5,912 nucleotides of DNA from Desulfobacteraceae bacterium (GTDB taxonomy: Bacteria; Desulfobacterota; Desulfobacteria; Desulfobacterales; JAUWMJ01), in the NCBI GenBank assembly GCA_030612225.1, contig JAUWOH010000214.1:1-5912 (forward strand). Direction: 5' to 3'. The position numbers were made by a program, and so were the translations under genes. The notes under the pieces are model-generated. The model did no database searches. It was given only the letters and a program-made list of their open reading frames with translations, and was not told the DNA's origin. This document shows positions 1-5,496 of this stretch, piece after piece (position 1 is the first letter of the stretch; every line of letters starts with the position of its first letter).

Positions 1-806
1 TGAACCTGGTTTTTTATATCGACCGACACTACATCATGTTTAGAGGGTCGGTATATACTTTCACTATAAAGATTATACCCGTACCGGGCAGGATTTTCCA
101 TTACTATTTTAATTGCTGCAATCCTGAAAATATATCGTTCCGTCTCCAATGGCAGATTAAGTCTGTAGTAATCACTGGTTTTTTGCTCACGAATTGCTCT
201 TCTGATGCGTGTTTCACCACCATTATATGCGGCAAGAGCGAGCGGCCATGTGTTGAATTTGCGCTTAAGATATTTTAAGTACTTAATGGCCGCATTGGTG
301 GAATACTCAAAATTCAAGCGCTCATCCACAATCTTATCCCGTCTAAGACCGTTACTTCGAGCAGCAAGTTTCATGAACTGCCAGATCCCTCTTGCTCCGC
401 TACGTGATTGAGAGTATGTCAGCAAGGCGCTTTCCGCCACGGCAAGGTACTTTAAGTCCATAGGCATATCGGCTTCGGAAAGCTTTTTTTCAATATACGG
501 GAAGTACCTACCGGCCCGTTTCAAATACATAAAAACCTGTGCCCGATCCCATACTGTTATATTAAATTCCCGGTCAAGCATTTCCCATACATGAGGATTT
601 TCAAGAGGTATCATTTCGCCACAAAGAGATAAAGTTCTAGGCAACGAAAAATCTTGAACAGCCGGAAAAGAAGCAGCAGTTTCCGGTATTTCCACATCAG
701 GTCCTACGATATCGCCGTAAACCATGTTATCACTTGAAAAAGCGGCGATTAAACCTGTGGTGAAGAAAAAAACTGCAAATAATGTCATTTTAATTTTCTC
801 ATTCAT
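1..806 (-). CDS. MltD-like membrane-bound/periplasmic lytic transglycosylase, 3' end cut off by the window
   Basis: Cleaves the glycan strands of peptidoglycan in the periplasm. The frame is open from the ATG at 806 to the left edge (268 codons, no stop), so the gene is partial. Residues 1-24 form a signal peptide (basic MNEKIK, then a hydrophobic stretch). The SLT catalytic domain spans about residues 110-240: catalytic Glu125 in AVAESALLTYSQSRSGARG, then IWQFM (141-145), the AAYNGG motif (192-197) and the family-typical LPLETERYIFRI (218-229). The order ES...GARGIWQFM...ALAAYNGG...LPLETERY is that of the MltD branch rather than Slt70. C-terminal LysM repeats, common in MltD, would lie outside the window. 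The start is supported by AGAAGG (819-814) with 7 bases between AAGG and ATG. Its upstream region is interrupted by a small palindromic insertion. The family call is strong; equivalence to E. coli mltD is not established. Confidence 0.9.
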   Translation of the reverse strand, partial: MNEKIKMTLFAVFFFTTGLIAAFSSDNMVYGDIVGPDVEIPETAASFPAVQDFSLPRTLSLCGEMIPLENPHVWEMLDREFNITVWDRAQVFMYLKRAGRYFPYIEKKLSEADMPMDLKYLAVAESALLTYSQSRSGARGIWQFMKLAARSNGLRRDKIVDERLNFEYSTNAAIKYLKYLKRKFNTWPLALAAYNGGETRIRRAIREQKTSDYYRLNLPLETERYIFRIAAIKIVMENPARYGYNLYSESIYRPSKHDVVSVDIKNQV

Positions 807-817
807 ACCTTAACCTT

Positions 818-825
818 CTTTTCTC
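818..825. repeat. Left copy of 8-bp target-site duplication
   Basis: CTTTTCTC directly abuts the left end of the palindromic element at 826. An identical copy abuts its right end at 912-919. Read on the minus strand (GAGAAAAG), this copy runs into the ribosome binding site of the transglycosylase gene. Confidence 0.75.
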
Positions 826-911
826 GTAACTCAGGTGGATAAGCTGAAGGCTGCATGCGCTTGCGCCGCGTGCAGTTTAAACAGCTTCAGCCTGACTACG
901 TGAGTAGTTAC
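826..911. mobile_element. 86-bp MITE-like palindromic element with IS66-type ends
   Basis: A non-coding element with imperfect terminal inverted repeats. The left end (826-849) and the reverse complement of the right end (885-911) both begin GTAACT and end GCTGAAG. Apart from a 3-base insertion (ACT) in the right arm, 19 of 24 positions match. A second stem, CTGCATGC (851-858) with GCGTGCAG (868-875), lies inside, so the whole element can fold as a long hairpin. It is bracketed exactly by an 8-bp direct repeat. GTAA termini and 8-bp target duplications are known traits of the IS66 transposon family, so I infer a non-autonomous IS66-derived MITE. There is no transposase here, so it would have to be mobilised in trans. 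An alternative is a structured RNA leader of the downstream gene, but the target duplication favours insertion. Confidence 0.72.
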
Positions 912-919
912 CTTTTCTC
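912..919. repeat. Right copy of 8-bp target-site duplication
   Basis: CTTTTCTC begins immediately after the terminal AGTTAC of the palindromic element and is identical to 818-825. Removing the element plus one copy restores a continuous sequence in which the transglycosylase ribosome binding site is unchanged. Confidence 0.75.
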
Positions 920-977
920 ATCATCGGCAATTCTTTGCATTTTCTTGAATTAATTTAGCAATTGAAAAATATGATCA

Positions 978-1003
978 AATGAGCATTCACCAAAATGCGC
1001 ATT
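978..1003. repeat. Short hairpin of two near-identical AATGMGCATT arms
   Basis: AATGAGCATT (978-987) and AATGCGCATT (994-1003) pair with one mismatch around a 6-base loop. They are also near-perfect direct repeats, because the second arm is self-complementary. On the minus strand the hairpin is followed by a broken T-run, so it could be a weak terminator for the upstream CNNM/CBS transcript or a binding site for a dimeric regulator. Neither is demonstrated. Confidence 0.35.
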
Positions 1004-1066
1004 CAGAACGTTAAAATGTTACTCAATTTTGAATTTAAGAAACCTAAGATGCTAAGGGTTATGCGT

Positions 1067-1077
1067 CGAGACCTTTG
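1067..1077. repeat. 11-bp inverted repeat, left copy
   Basis: CGAGACCTTTG here is the exact reverse complement of 1257-1267, which forms the last codons and stop of the CNNM/CBS gene. It directly abuts the left copy of the 22-bp direct repeat. Confidence 0.6.
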
Positions 1078-1099
1078 CAGATAAGCGCAGACTTCGAAA
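1078..1099. repeat. 22-bp direct repeat, copy 1
   Basis: The 22-bp word beginning CAGATAAGCGCAG and ending ACTTCGAAA is repeated without mismatch at 1223-1244, a spacing of 145 bp. Both copies are followed by an A-rich/T-rich pair that can form a small hairpin (CGAAA with TTTCG here). This looks like part of a dispersed repeat or a partial tandem duplication. No coding role is visible. Confidence 0.7.
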
Positions 1100-1222
1100 C
1101 GGCACTTTTCGCCCGATTTCTGCGTCCCCGATGAGCGGGATTTGTCAACAGGCTCAAATTTCCATCCTCGAAATATCAAATATATTCCTGTGGTTGAAAT
1201 TTTAGCCTTCCTTGAACTCGAA

Positions 1223-1244
1223 CAGATAAGCGCAGACTTCGAAA
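1223..1244. repeat. 22-bp direct repeat, copy 2
   Basis: Identical to 1078-1099. It lies 11 bases beyond the stop codon of the CNNM/CBS gene, in its 3' untranslated end. The segment between the two copies (1100-1222) has no recognisable gene. Confidence 0.7.
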
Positions 1245-1255
1245 ATTACCATTTT

Positions 1256-2482
1256 TCAAAGGTCTCGCGTCTTTTTAACTATATACTTTTTTATTCTGTT
1301 GCCATCCATCTCCTTTACGATAACTGTAAAGTCTCCGATTTGGATCTCTTCCTTCTCTTGGGGAATTCTTTCAATTTGATCAAGAACATATCCGGAAAAA
1401 GTGTCATATTCCTTTAAATCCGGTATGTTCATACCTATTTTCTCGTTCACTTCGTCAATATCAGACTTGCCTAAAACAATCCATTCGTCTTTTTTTATTA
1501 GTGTAATATGCGGTTCATATTTATCTGTTTCATCGCTTATTTCTCCGACAATTTCTTCAAGCGCATCCTCAAGTGTTATCAGTCCGGATACACCTCCATG
1601 TTCATCTACAACAATCGCTAAATGGTCTTTTCTTTTTTTAAACTGGTGAAGGAGTGAATCGAGCTTTATGTATTCCGGAATGAAATAAGGCCTACGCATT
1701 ATCTTTCTGACATCAATTGCTTCATCGCATGCAGGCAGACGCATAAAGAGATCCTTTATGTTCAAAATGCCGATAATATGATCTATATCTTCTTCAATTA
1801 CCGGAATTCTAGTAAATCCAGGCTTGACTATTTCTTCTATCTTGAGTTTTTTGTCAGCTTCGACAACAAACATGTCGCCTCTAGGGGTCATTATCTCTGA
1901 AGCATTGGTATCATCAAATTCGAAGATATTATGAATAAATTCTTTTTCTTCTTTCCCTATCTCTCCTTCCTCTTCTACGACCTCGACAAAAGTCATTAAT
2001 TCTTCTTCCGTTATTTTCGGCTTCCCCTTGATTTTTCCTGTAAGTCTGGGAATAAAACTAAGAAAAACTATAATCGGAAAAAAGATAATTGATAGCCAGT
2101 AAATAGGAAATATCACGAGCCTTGCAATAAGGATGTTGTTTCTTGTTGCAATCGATTTCGGAAATATCTCGCCAAAGATTAAAATAAGCAGCGTCATAAT
2201 TCCGGTAGTAATACCTACCGCATTACTTGAAACAATATTTATGGTAATTGCTGTTGCCAGCGCAGATGCCCCTACATTAACAACATTATTACCAATCAGA
2301 ATTGTAGCTAAAAGCTTATGTTGATCATCTTTCATTTTTTTTATCAGCGCATTGACCCTCCCTTTTTCTTTAGCGAGATGCCTGGCTTTTGCTTTGCTTA
2401 TGGAAAAAAGAGCTGTTTCCGCTGAAGAAAAAAATCCTGATAAAAAAAGAAGGATTATTAATATAATAATTTGGTTGAACAT
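1256..2482 (-). CDS. CNNM (DUF21)/CBS-pair/CorC_HlyC integral membrane protein, hemolysin-C/CorB-like
   Basis: An inner-membrane protein of the CNNM/CorB family, whose characterised members move or regulate Mg2+ and similar divalent cations; the old name 'hemolysin' is misleading. The 408-residue length is normal. The N-terminal CNNM domain (about 1-180) has hydrophobic segments near 3-19, 57-80, 88-108 and 118-148, with the conserved patches FFSSAETALFS (17-27), GNNVVNV (64-70) and FGEIFPKS (103-110). A CBS pair follows: EIMTPRGDMF (196-205) opens the first CBS, and VVDEHGGVSGLITLEDALEE (291-310) closes the second; this pair binds adenine nucleotides in relatives. A CorC_HlyC domain (about 325-405) ends the protein. 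The start at 2482 is backed by AGGA (2493-2490), 7 bases upstream. It stands alone, with repeat-rich spacers on both sides. The transported ion cannot be read from the sequence. Confidence 0.93.
   Translation of the reverse strand: MFNQIIILIILLFLSGFFSSAETALFSISKAKARHLAKEKGRVNALIKKMKDDQHKLLATILIGNNVVNVGASALATAITINIVSSNAVGITTGIMTLLILIFGEIFPKSIATRNNILIARLVIFPIYWLSIIFFPIIVFLSFIPRLTGKIKGKPKITEEELMTFVEVVEEEGEIGKEEKEFIHNIFEFDDTNASEIMTPRGDMFVVEADKKLKIEEIVKPGFTRIPVIEEDIDHIIGILNIKDLFMRLPACDEAIDVRKIMRRPYFIPEYIKLDSLLHQFKKRKDHLAIVVDEHGGVSGLITLEDALEEIVGEISDETDKYEPHITLIKKDEWIVLGKSDIDEVNEKIGMNIPDLKEYDTFSGYVLDQIERIPQEKEEIQIGDFTVIVKEMDGNRIKKYIVKKTRDL
1257..1267. repeat. 11-bp inverted repeat, right copy, inside the 3' end of the CNNM/CBS gene
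   Basis: CAAAGGTCTCG is the exact reverse complement of 1067-1077. It encodes the final Arg-Asp-Leu and part of the stop of the CNNM/CBS protein, so the repeat family overlaps the gene's 3' end. Confidence 0.55.
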
Positions 2483-2516
2483 AATTTTTTCCTAATTAAA
2501 ATAAACCGAACAAAAT

Positions 2517-2529
2517 GAGCGCTTCGCTC
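2517..2529. repeat. Short perfect hairpin (5-bp stem, 3-base loop)
   Basis: GAGCG-CTT-CGCTC is a perfect 5-bp stem with a triplet loop. A related copy, AGCG-CTT-CGCT, sits at 2599-2609. Both belong to the same style of small hairpin as the tandem set at 2744-2798. This one lies about 30 bases upstream of the CNNM/CBS start codon, so it may be in that gene's leader. Confidence 0.6.
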
Positions 2530-2598
2530 AAAGACTGCTCCCTGCCACGGCGTAGCTGAAAGCGAAGACGGGTCGCTTGAAGATCACTACGTTTGAGG

Positions 2599-2609
2599 AG
2601 CGCTTCGCT
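2599..2609. repeat. Short perfect hairpin (4-bp stem, 3-base loop)
   Basis: AGCG-CTT-CGCT repeats the core of the 2517-2529 hairpin. It is preceded by TTTGAGGAGC, which is the linker of the 2735-2805 array in the opposite orientation (GCTCCTCAAA), so units occur in both directions. Confidence 0.5.
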
Positions 2610-2643
2610 TAAGGCAAAAACTCAAGGCCGCTTGTCACGGCGT

Positions 2644-2680
2644 CTTGTCAGGGCGTAGCTTGGAAGCGTAGCCTGAAGCC
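2644..2680. repeat. 37-bp degenerate direct repeat, copy 1
   Basis: Aligns without gaps to 2689-2725 at 31 of 37 positions. The shared core is CTTGTCA, then GGCGTAGCTT, and it ends CTGAAGCC. The core 9-mer GGCGTAGCT also occurs at 2549-2557, and a shortened form ACGGCGT at 2637-2643, so at least three related units lie in this spacer. Confidence 0.65.
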
Positions 2681-2688
2681 AGAGGCGA

Positions 2689-2725
2689 CTTGTCAAGGCG
2701 TAGCTTAAAAGCACAGACTGAAGCC
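2689..2725. repeat. 37-bp degenerate direct repeat, copy 2
   Basis: Second copy of the 37-bp unit, offset 45 bp from the first. It directly precedes the tandem hairpin array at 2735. Confidence 0.65.
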
Positions 2726-2734
2726 CAAAAGACC

Positions 2735-2805
2735 GCTCTTCAAGTCACGTAGTGACGCTCATCAAGGCCGCAGGCCGCTCCTCAAAGCCCGCAGGGCTGC
2801 TCCTC
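2735..2805. repeat. Tandem array of three compensated hairpins with a conserved linker
   Basis: Four copies of the linker GCTCNTC (2735-2741, 2757-2763, 2777-2783, 2799-2805) at 20-22 bp spacing alternate with three perfect hairpins: GTCAC-GTA-GTGAC (2744-2756), GGCC-GCA-GGCC (2766-2776) and AGCCC-GCA-GGGCT (2786-2798). The linkers continue with AA into each hairpin. The stems differ in sequence but every one stays fully paired, and the loop is always three bases. The array begins at the base next to the nadB stop, so it would form the immediate 3' end of the nadB transcript. There is no long U-run, so a simple intrinsic terminator is unlikely. The role is unknown; transcript stabilisation or a selfish repeat are possibilities. 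Confidence 0.75.
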
Positions 2806-4446
2806 TTACCCCACAAACGACCTTCGTAAAACTGTATCTTTCTTACACCTCTTATCATCATGAGATGGATATTCAATATTATAATGGAGTCCGCGGCTTT
2901 CCTTTCTGTGCATTGCACATTTTATAATAAGTTCTGCAACAATAGCAATATTTCTCAGCTCAATAAGGTCTGCCGCTACCTTGAAATTCCAGTAATACTC
3001 TCTGATTTCGCTTTGAATAATTTCAATACGTCTTTTGGCCCTGGCCAGGCGTTTATCCGATCTGACGATTCCAACATAGTTCCACATCAATCTCCTGATT
3101 TCATCCCAGCCATGTGTAACCATGATAAGCTCATCACTGTCCGTTGTACCTACTTCATCCCAGGTAGGGGGAGCGAGAGTTGATTTAAGCTCCAATGATT
3201 TTAAATTTTTTACAGCATGAACTGCAGCTCTGTCTGCATAGACAATTGCTTCCAACAGAGAGTTGCTGGCAAGCCTGTTGGCTCCGTGAAGTCCGGTACA
3301 TGCAGTTTCTCCAATAGCATAAAGCCTTTGAATATCTGTCTGACCAAATATGTCGGTTGTAACACCTCCACACATATAATGGGCCGCAGGGACAACAGGA
3401 AGCGCTTCGCTTGTCATATCAATACCAAAATAAAGGCATTTTTCATATAGATTCGGGAAACGCTTTTTTATAAAATCGGATTTTTTATGTGATATATCGA
3501 GAAATACAAAATCATCCCCGCTTTTTTTAAGTTCGGTGTCGATTGCACGAGCAACCACATCGCGGCATGCAAGATCCTTTTGAGGATCATATTTTTCCAT
3601 GAAAGGGTTCCCTGCAGAATCGATGAGAATTCCACCTTCACCTCTAACGGCTTCTGAAATCAGAAAGTTTTTAGCCTCCGGGTGGTACAGACAGGTTGGA
3701 TGGAACTGAACAAATTCAAGGTTTGCCACTGTTGCTCCAGCCCTGTAGGCCATTGCGATTCCATCTCCTGTGGCAATGTCGGGATTGCTGGTGTAAAGAT
3801 ACACCTTCCCGCTGCCTCCGGCAGCAAGAAGTGTTATATGGGCGGAAAAAGTCTTTACTATATTGGTTTTTCTGTCAAGGACATATGCGCCGCAACAATA
3901 GTCTTCATGAGTCGTTGTAACAAGCCCTCTTTTCATTCGGGTGGAGCATGTGATAAGATCAATTGCGATATGATTTTCATACAGGCTGATACGCTTGTGA
4001 TCTTTAATGCGATTTAGCAGAGCTCTTTCAACTTCCTTTCCTGTCATGTCCTGAGCATGAACTATACGATTTTGTGAATGCCCTCCCTCCCGTCCAAGGT
4101 CAAATTCAGGCGGAGTTGACGCTGCAGATTTTTTTCTGGATAAATTGAACTGTACACCCAGGTTTATCAACTCACGGATCCTATCCGGACCGTTTTTGAC
4201 AACCATCTTTACAACATCCATGTTGCAAAGACCGTCCCCGGCAGTAAGTGTGTCCTGAAGGTGAAGATCAAAAGAGTCTTGGCTGCCAAAAACGGACGCA
4301 ATTCCTCCCTGAGCCAGATTGGTGTTGCTGTCCATGGCTTCTTTTTTGGTTACTAATGCAACATTCCCGAACTCTGCAACCTTTAAGGCAAATGAAAGAC
4401 CTGCTATTCCGCTTCCAATTATTAAAATATCGGTTTTTATTTCCAT
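2806..4446 (-). CDS. nadB: L-aspartate oxidase (quinolinate synthase B subunit)
   Basis: A cytoplasmic flavoenzyme that oxidises L-aspartate to iminoaspartate, which NadA condenses with dihydroxyacetone phosphate to quinolinate in de novo NAD synthesis. From the chosen start the protein has 546 residues (E. coli NadB has 540). The FAD-binding domain opens with DILIIGSGIAGLSFAL (6-21), and NTNLAQGGIASV (41-52) follows. Active-site residues known from E. coli are all present at a constant offset: Glu120 in LGREGGHS, His249 in QFHPT, Ser264-Glu265, Arg295 in RDVVARA, His356 in PAAHYMCGG and Arg391 in GANRLASNSLLE. The C-terminal helical domain ends with RKESRGLHYNIEYP (514-527). A longer frame begins at an ATG at 4503, but its 19 extra codons lie largely inside a palindromic repeat, so I chose 4446, although no strong Shine-Dalgarno site precedes it. 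A fumarate reductase/succinate dehydrogenase flavoprotein is excluded by NadB-specific motifs. nadA and nadC are not in the window. Confidence 0.96.
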   Translation of the reverse strand: MEIKTDILIIGSGIAGLSFALKVAEFGNVALVTKKEAMDSNTNLAQGGIASVFGSQDSFDLHLQDTLTAGDGLCNMDVVKMVVKNGPDRIRELINLGVQFNLSRKKSAASTPPEFDLGREGGHSQNRIVHAQDMTGKEVERALLNRIKDHKRISLYENHIAIDLITCSTRMKRGLVTTTHEDYCCGAYVLDRKTNIVKTFSAHITLLAAGGSGKVYLYTSNPDIATGDGIAMAYRAGATVANLEFVQFHPTCLYHPEAKNFLISEAVRGEGGILIDSAGNPFMEKYDPQKDLACRDVVARAIDTELKKSGDDFVFLDISHKKSDFIKKRFPNLYEKCLYFGIDMTSEALPVVPAAHYMCGGVTTDIFGQTDIQRLYAIGETACTGLHGANRLASNSLLEAIVYADRAAVHAVKNLKSLELKSTLAPPTWDEVGTTDSDELIMVTHGWDEIRRLMWNYVGIVRSDKRLARAKRRIEIIQSEIREYYWNFKVAADLIELRNIAIVAELIIKCAMHRKESRGLHYNIEYPSHDDKRCKKDTVLRRSFVG

Positions 4447-4455
4447 ATCAAGGTT

Positions 4456-4556
4456 GATGATATCGTAAAAAGTCTGATTTCCCCTCCCCTTATTCACCCT
4501 CATCCCAGCCCTCTCCCGTCAAGGGATAAGGGGGGTCGACTTTTACGAATTCATCA
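4456..4556. repeat. Nested palindromic repeat element upstream of nadB
   Basis: The outer arms are 4456-4474 and 4538-4556. The reverse complement of the first (GACTTTTTACGATATCATC) matches the second (GACTTTTACGAATTCATCA) with one indel and two substitutions. Inside, CCCCTTAT (4486-4493) pairs perfectly with ATAAGGGG (4526-4533), around a C-rich core with CAGCCCTCTCCCGTCAAGGG (4506-4525). The AT-rich arms around a pyrimidine-rich core suggest a REP/MITE-like element or one repeat inserted into another. No clear target duplication is visible (only GGT at 4452-4454 and 4557-4559). It ends 10 bases from the nadB start codon and therefore occupies the place of the promoter and leader. Confidence 0.65.
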
Positions 4557-4587
4557 GGTAGTCCCGCATCAGGCGCGATTAAAGCGT

Positions 4588-4600
4588 TTCGTAAAAAAGT
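4588..4600. repeat. Third copy of the arm motif of the nadB-upstream palindrome
   Basis: TTCGTAAAAAAGT is the reverse complement of ACTTTTACGAA (4539-4549), allowing two extra T's. The same motif therefore occurs three times in alternating orientation within about 145 bp, and 4539-4600 can fold as a second hairpin adjoining the first. The rest of 4557-4662 contains no gene. A weak AATCT/AGATT hairpin near 4635-4655 could lie in the 3' end of the SH3 gene transcript. Confidence 0.5.
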
Positions 4601-4662
4601 GTTTTTGCAAAAGCCTATACGCCCCTGAATAAATAATCTTCAGATTTGCAGATTAAGAAGCT

Positions 4663-5325
4663 CTATCGCAAAGTTGTTCTTCGGCGCTGGCGCTTAGCCG
4701 TGAAGCCTATTAAAAAACCAAGAAGGAGCACACCTGCACCTGCTAAAAACCACCTGATAGTTCGCTTGAATTCAAGTTTTGTTAATTCTTTTTCGAGTAG
4801 TTCGGACTTTACTGCATATTCAGCAAGCTGTGAAGCTGCTTTTGTGTATTTTGATTTTAATTTAATATAGTCGGCAGACTCTGTTTTGAGAGTGTCATAA
4901 GATTTATTAATCTCTTCAACGGACTTATCGGCTTTTCTCAGCAAAGAGTCTATTTCTTTGTTTTCCTTTTTAAGCTTTGTATTTTCTTCCAGCAGGGTGG
5001 TCGCCTGAACCGTAAGTGTTTTGTGCTTTTTTTGAAGCCATTGCAATTTAACATTGTTTGTTATTTTGCTGGTTAGATATCGGGTTAAAACCCAGCCCTC
5101 TTTACCGTCATCAAGCCGAACCAAAGCCCACTTATCCTCTGGTTGCAGCACATCAACAGTCTGGCCGGACTGGATGACCGATATTATTTTATAGTCTTGC
5201 CCCTTGCCGGTTCGTACTGTTAATTTTAAAACGTCTGAGACATACATGGTTTCAGCCAGGATAGGAGCTGAAAACAAAACCAATAAAATTCCAGTGAAAA
5301 CAAATGATTTAATAATATGCTTCAT
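4663..5325 (-). CDS. YgiM-like SH3 domain protein with coiled coil and C-terminal membrane anchor (TIGR04211 type)
   Basis: The protein has 220 residues, and E. coli YgiM, with the same architecture, is of similar size. Residues 1-24 are a signal peptide (MKHIIKSFVF..., likely cleavage after PILA). A bacterial SH3 domain spans about 26-85: YVSDVLKLTVRTGKGQDYKI (28-47), then GQTVDVL (54-60) and EGWVLTRYLT (76-85). A charged, heptad-rich helix (about 93-187) should form a coiled coil. A transmembrane helix follows (RWFLAGAGVLLLGFLIGF, 191-208), ending in a basic cytoplasmic tail KRQRRRTTLR. The predicted layout is a periplasmic SH3 domain held off the inner membrane by a coiled-coil stalk. Bacterial SH3 domains often bind cell-wall peptides, but no specific function is established. 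The start is supported by GAGAG (5338-5334), 8 bases upstream. It is transcribed divergently from the DUF1178 gene and lies upstream of nadB on the same strand, separated by the palindromic repeat. Confidence 0.88.
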   Translation of the reverse strand: MKHIIKSFVFTGILLVLFSAPILAETMYVSDVLKLTVRTGKGQDYKIISVIQSGQTVDVLQPEDKWALVRLDDGKEGWVLTRYLTSKITNNVKLQWLQKKHKTLTVQATTLLEENTKLKKENKEIDSLLRKADKSVEEINKSYDTLKTESADYIKLKSKYTKAASQLAEYAVKSELLEKELTKLEFKRTIRWFLAGAGVLLLGFLIGFTAKRQRRRTTLR

Positions 5326-5496
5326 AATCGGTTCTCTCTTTATAAATTTAAAAATTGACTAAATTAAAATGAACCTTATTCTATATCGAACGCTTTGTAA
5401 ATAACATCGAATCTGTCATTAATTTCTTTAAAAAAATCAAAAGATATGATAAATAAATAAAATAGCAACAATTTTTTTATAAAAAGGTTTTATTTT
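5326..5496. promoter_or_regulatory. AT-rich divergent intergenic region (SH3 gene left, DUF1178 gene right)
   Basis: 171 bases between two divergently oriented start codons must contain promoters for both genes. The region is very AT-rich. TATGAT (5445-5450) is an acceptable plus-strand -10 box, but no good -35 partner sits at the right spacing. No clear operator palindrome or riboswitch-like fold is visible. The plus-strand ribosome binding site is AAGG (5484-5487). The promoter role is inferred from gene orientation. Confidence 0.5.

Larger units (their letters stand above)
920..1255. other. Non-coding spacer with repeats between two minus-strand genes
   Basis: This spacer should contain the promoter of the transglycosylase gene (reading left) and the 3' untranslated end of the CNNM/CBS gene. 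I see no convincing -35/-10 pair and no hairpin with a strong U-run. The contents I can support are a small hairpin (978-1003) and a set of direct and inverted repeats beginning at 1067. A plus-strand open frame that starts at 1142 and runs into the CNNM/CBS gene has no gene-like features. Confidence 0.6.
2483..2805. other. Repeat-dense non-coding spacer between nadB and the CNNM/CBS gene
   Basis: There is no plausible gene. The first ~30 bases (2483-2510) are AT-rich and carry the ribosome binding site of the CNNM/CBS gene. From 2511 on, the composition changes abruptly to GC-rich short palindromes and degenerate direct repeats, up to the very stop codon of nadB. I see no canonical terminator: hairpins directly after the nadB stop lack a U-run. 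The sub-features are listed separately. Confidence 0.75.

Noticed and set aside
36..411. Plus-strand open frames at 36-278 and 205-411
   Set aside because: They are shadows of the minus-strand lytic transglycosylase gene, which has a signal peptide, catalytic Glu and SLT motifs.
826..911. Riboswitch or other conserved structured RNA leader
   Set aside because: It folds well, but the exact flanking 8-bp duplication and matching inverted ends are better explained by transposition, and it does not match the riboswitch consensus patterns I considered (c-di-GMP I and II, tetrahydrofolate).
1142..1417. Plus-strand open frame of 91 codons crossing the spacer and the CNNM/CBS 3' end
   Set aside because: More than half of it is antisense to a well-supported gene, the remainder overlaps the repeat set, and there is no ribosome binding site or recognisable domain.
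2735..2805. CRISPR array
   Set aside because: Units are only 20-22 bp, the variable parts are self-complementary hairpins rather than spacers, the constant part is about 9 bases, and there are no cas genes.
2786..2805. Intrinsic terminator of nadB
   Set aside because: The AGCCC/GGGCT stem follows the stop codon closely but is only 5 bp, and on the minus strand it is followed by TTGAGG rather than a U-run.
3682..4017. Plus-strand open frames within 2860-4457
   Set aside because: All are antisense to nadB, whose catalytic residues are all intact in the minus frame. They have no family-like features.
5345..5400. Minus-strand promoter for the SH3 gene (TTTACA and TATAGA-like words near 5380-5400)
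   Set aside because: The spacing between the candidate boxes is only 10-12 bases, too short for a standard sigma-70 promoter.
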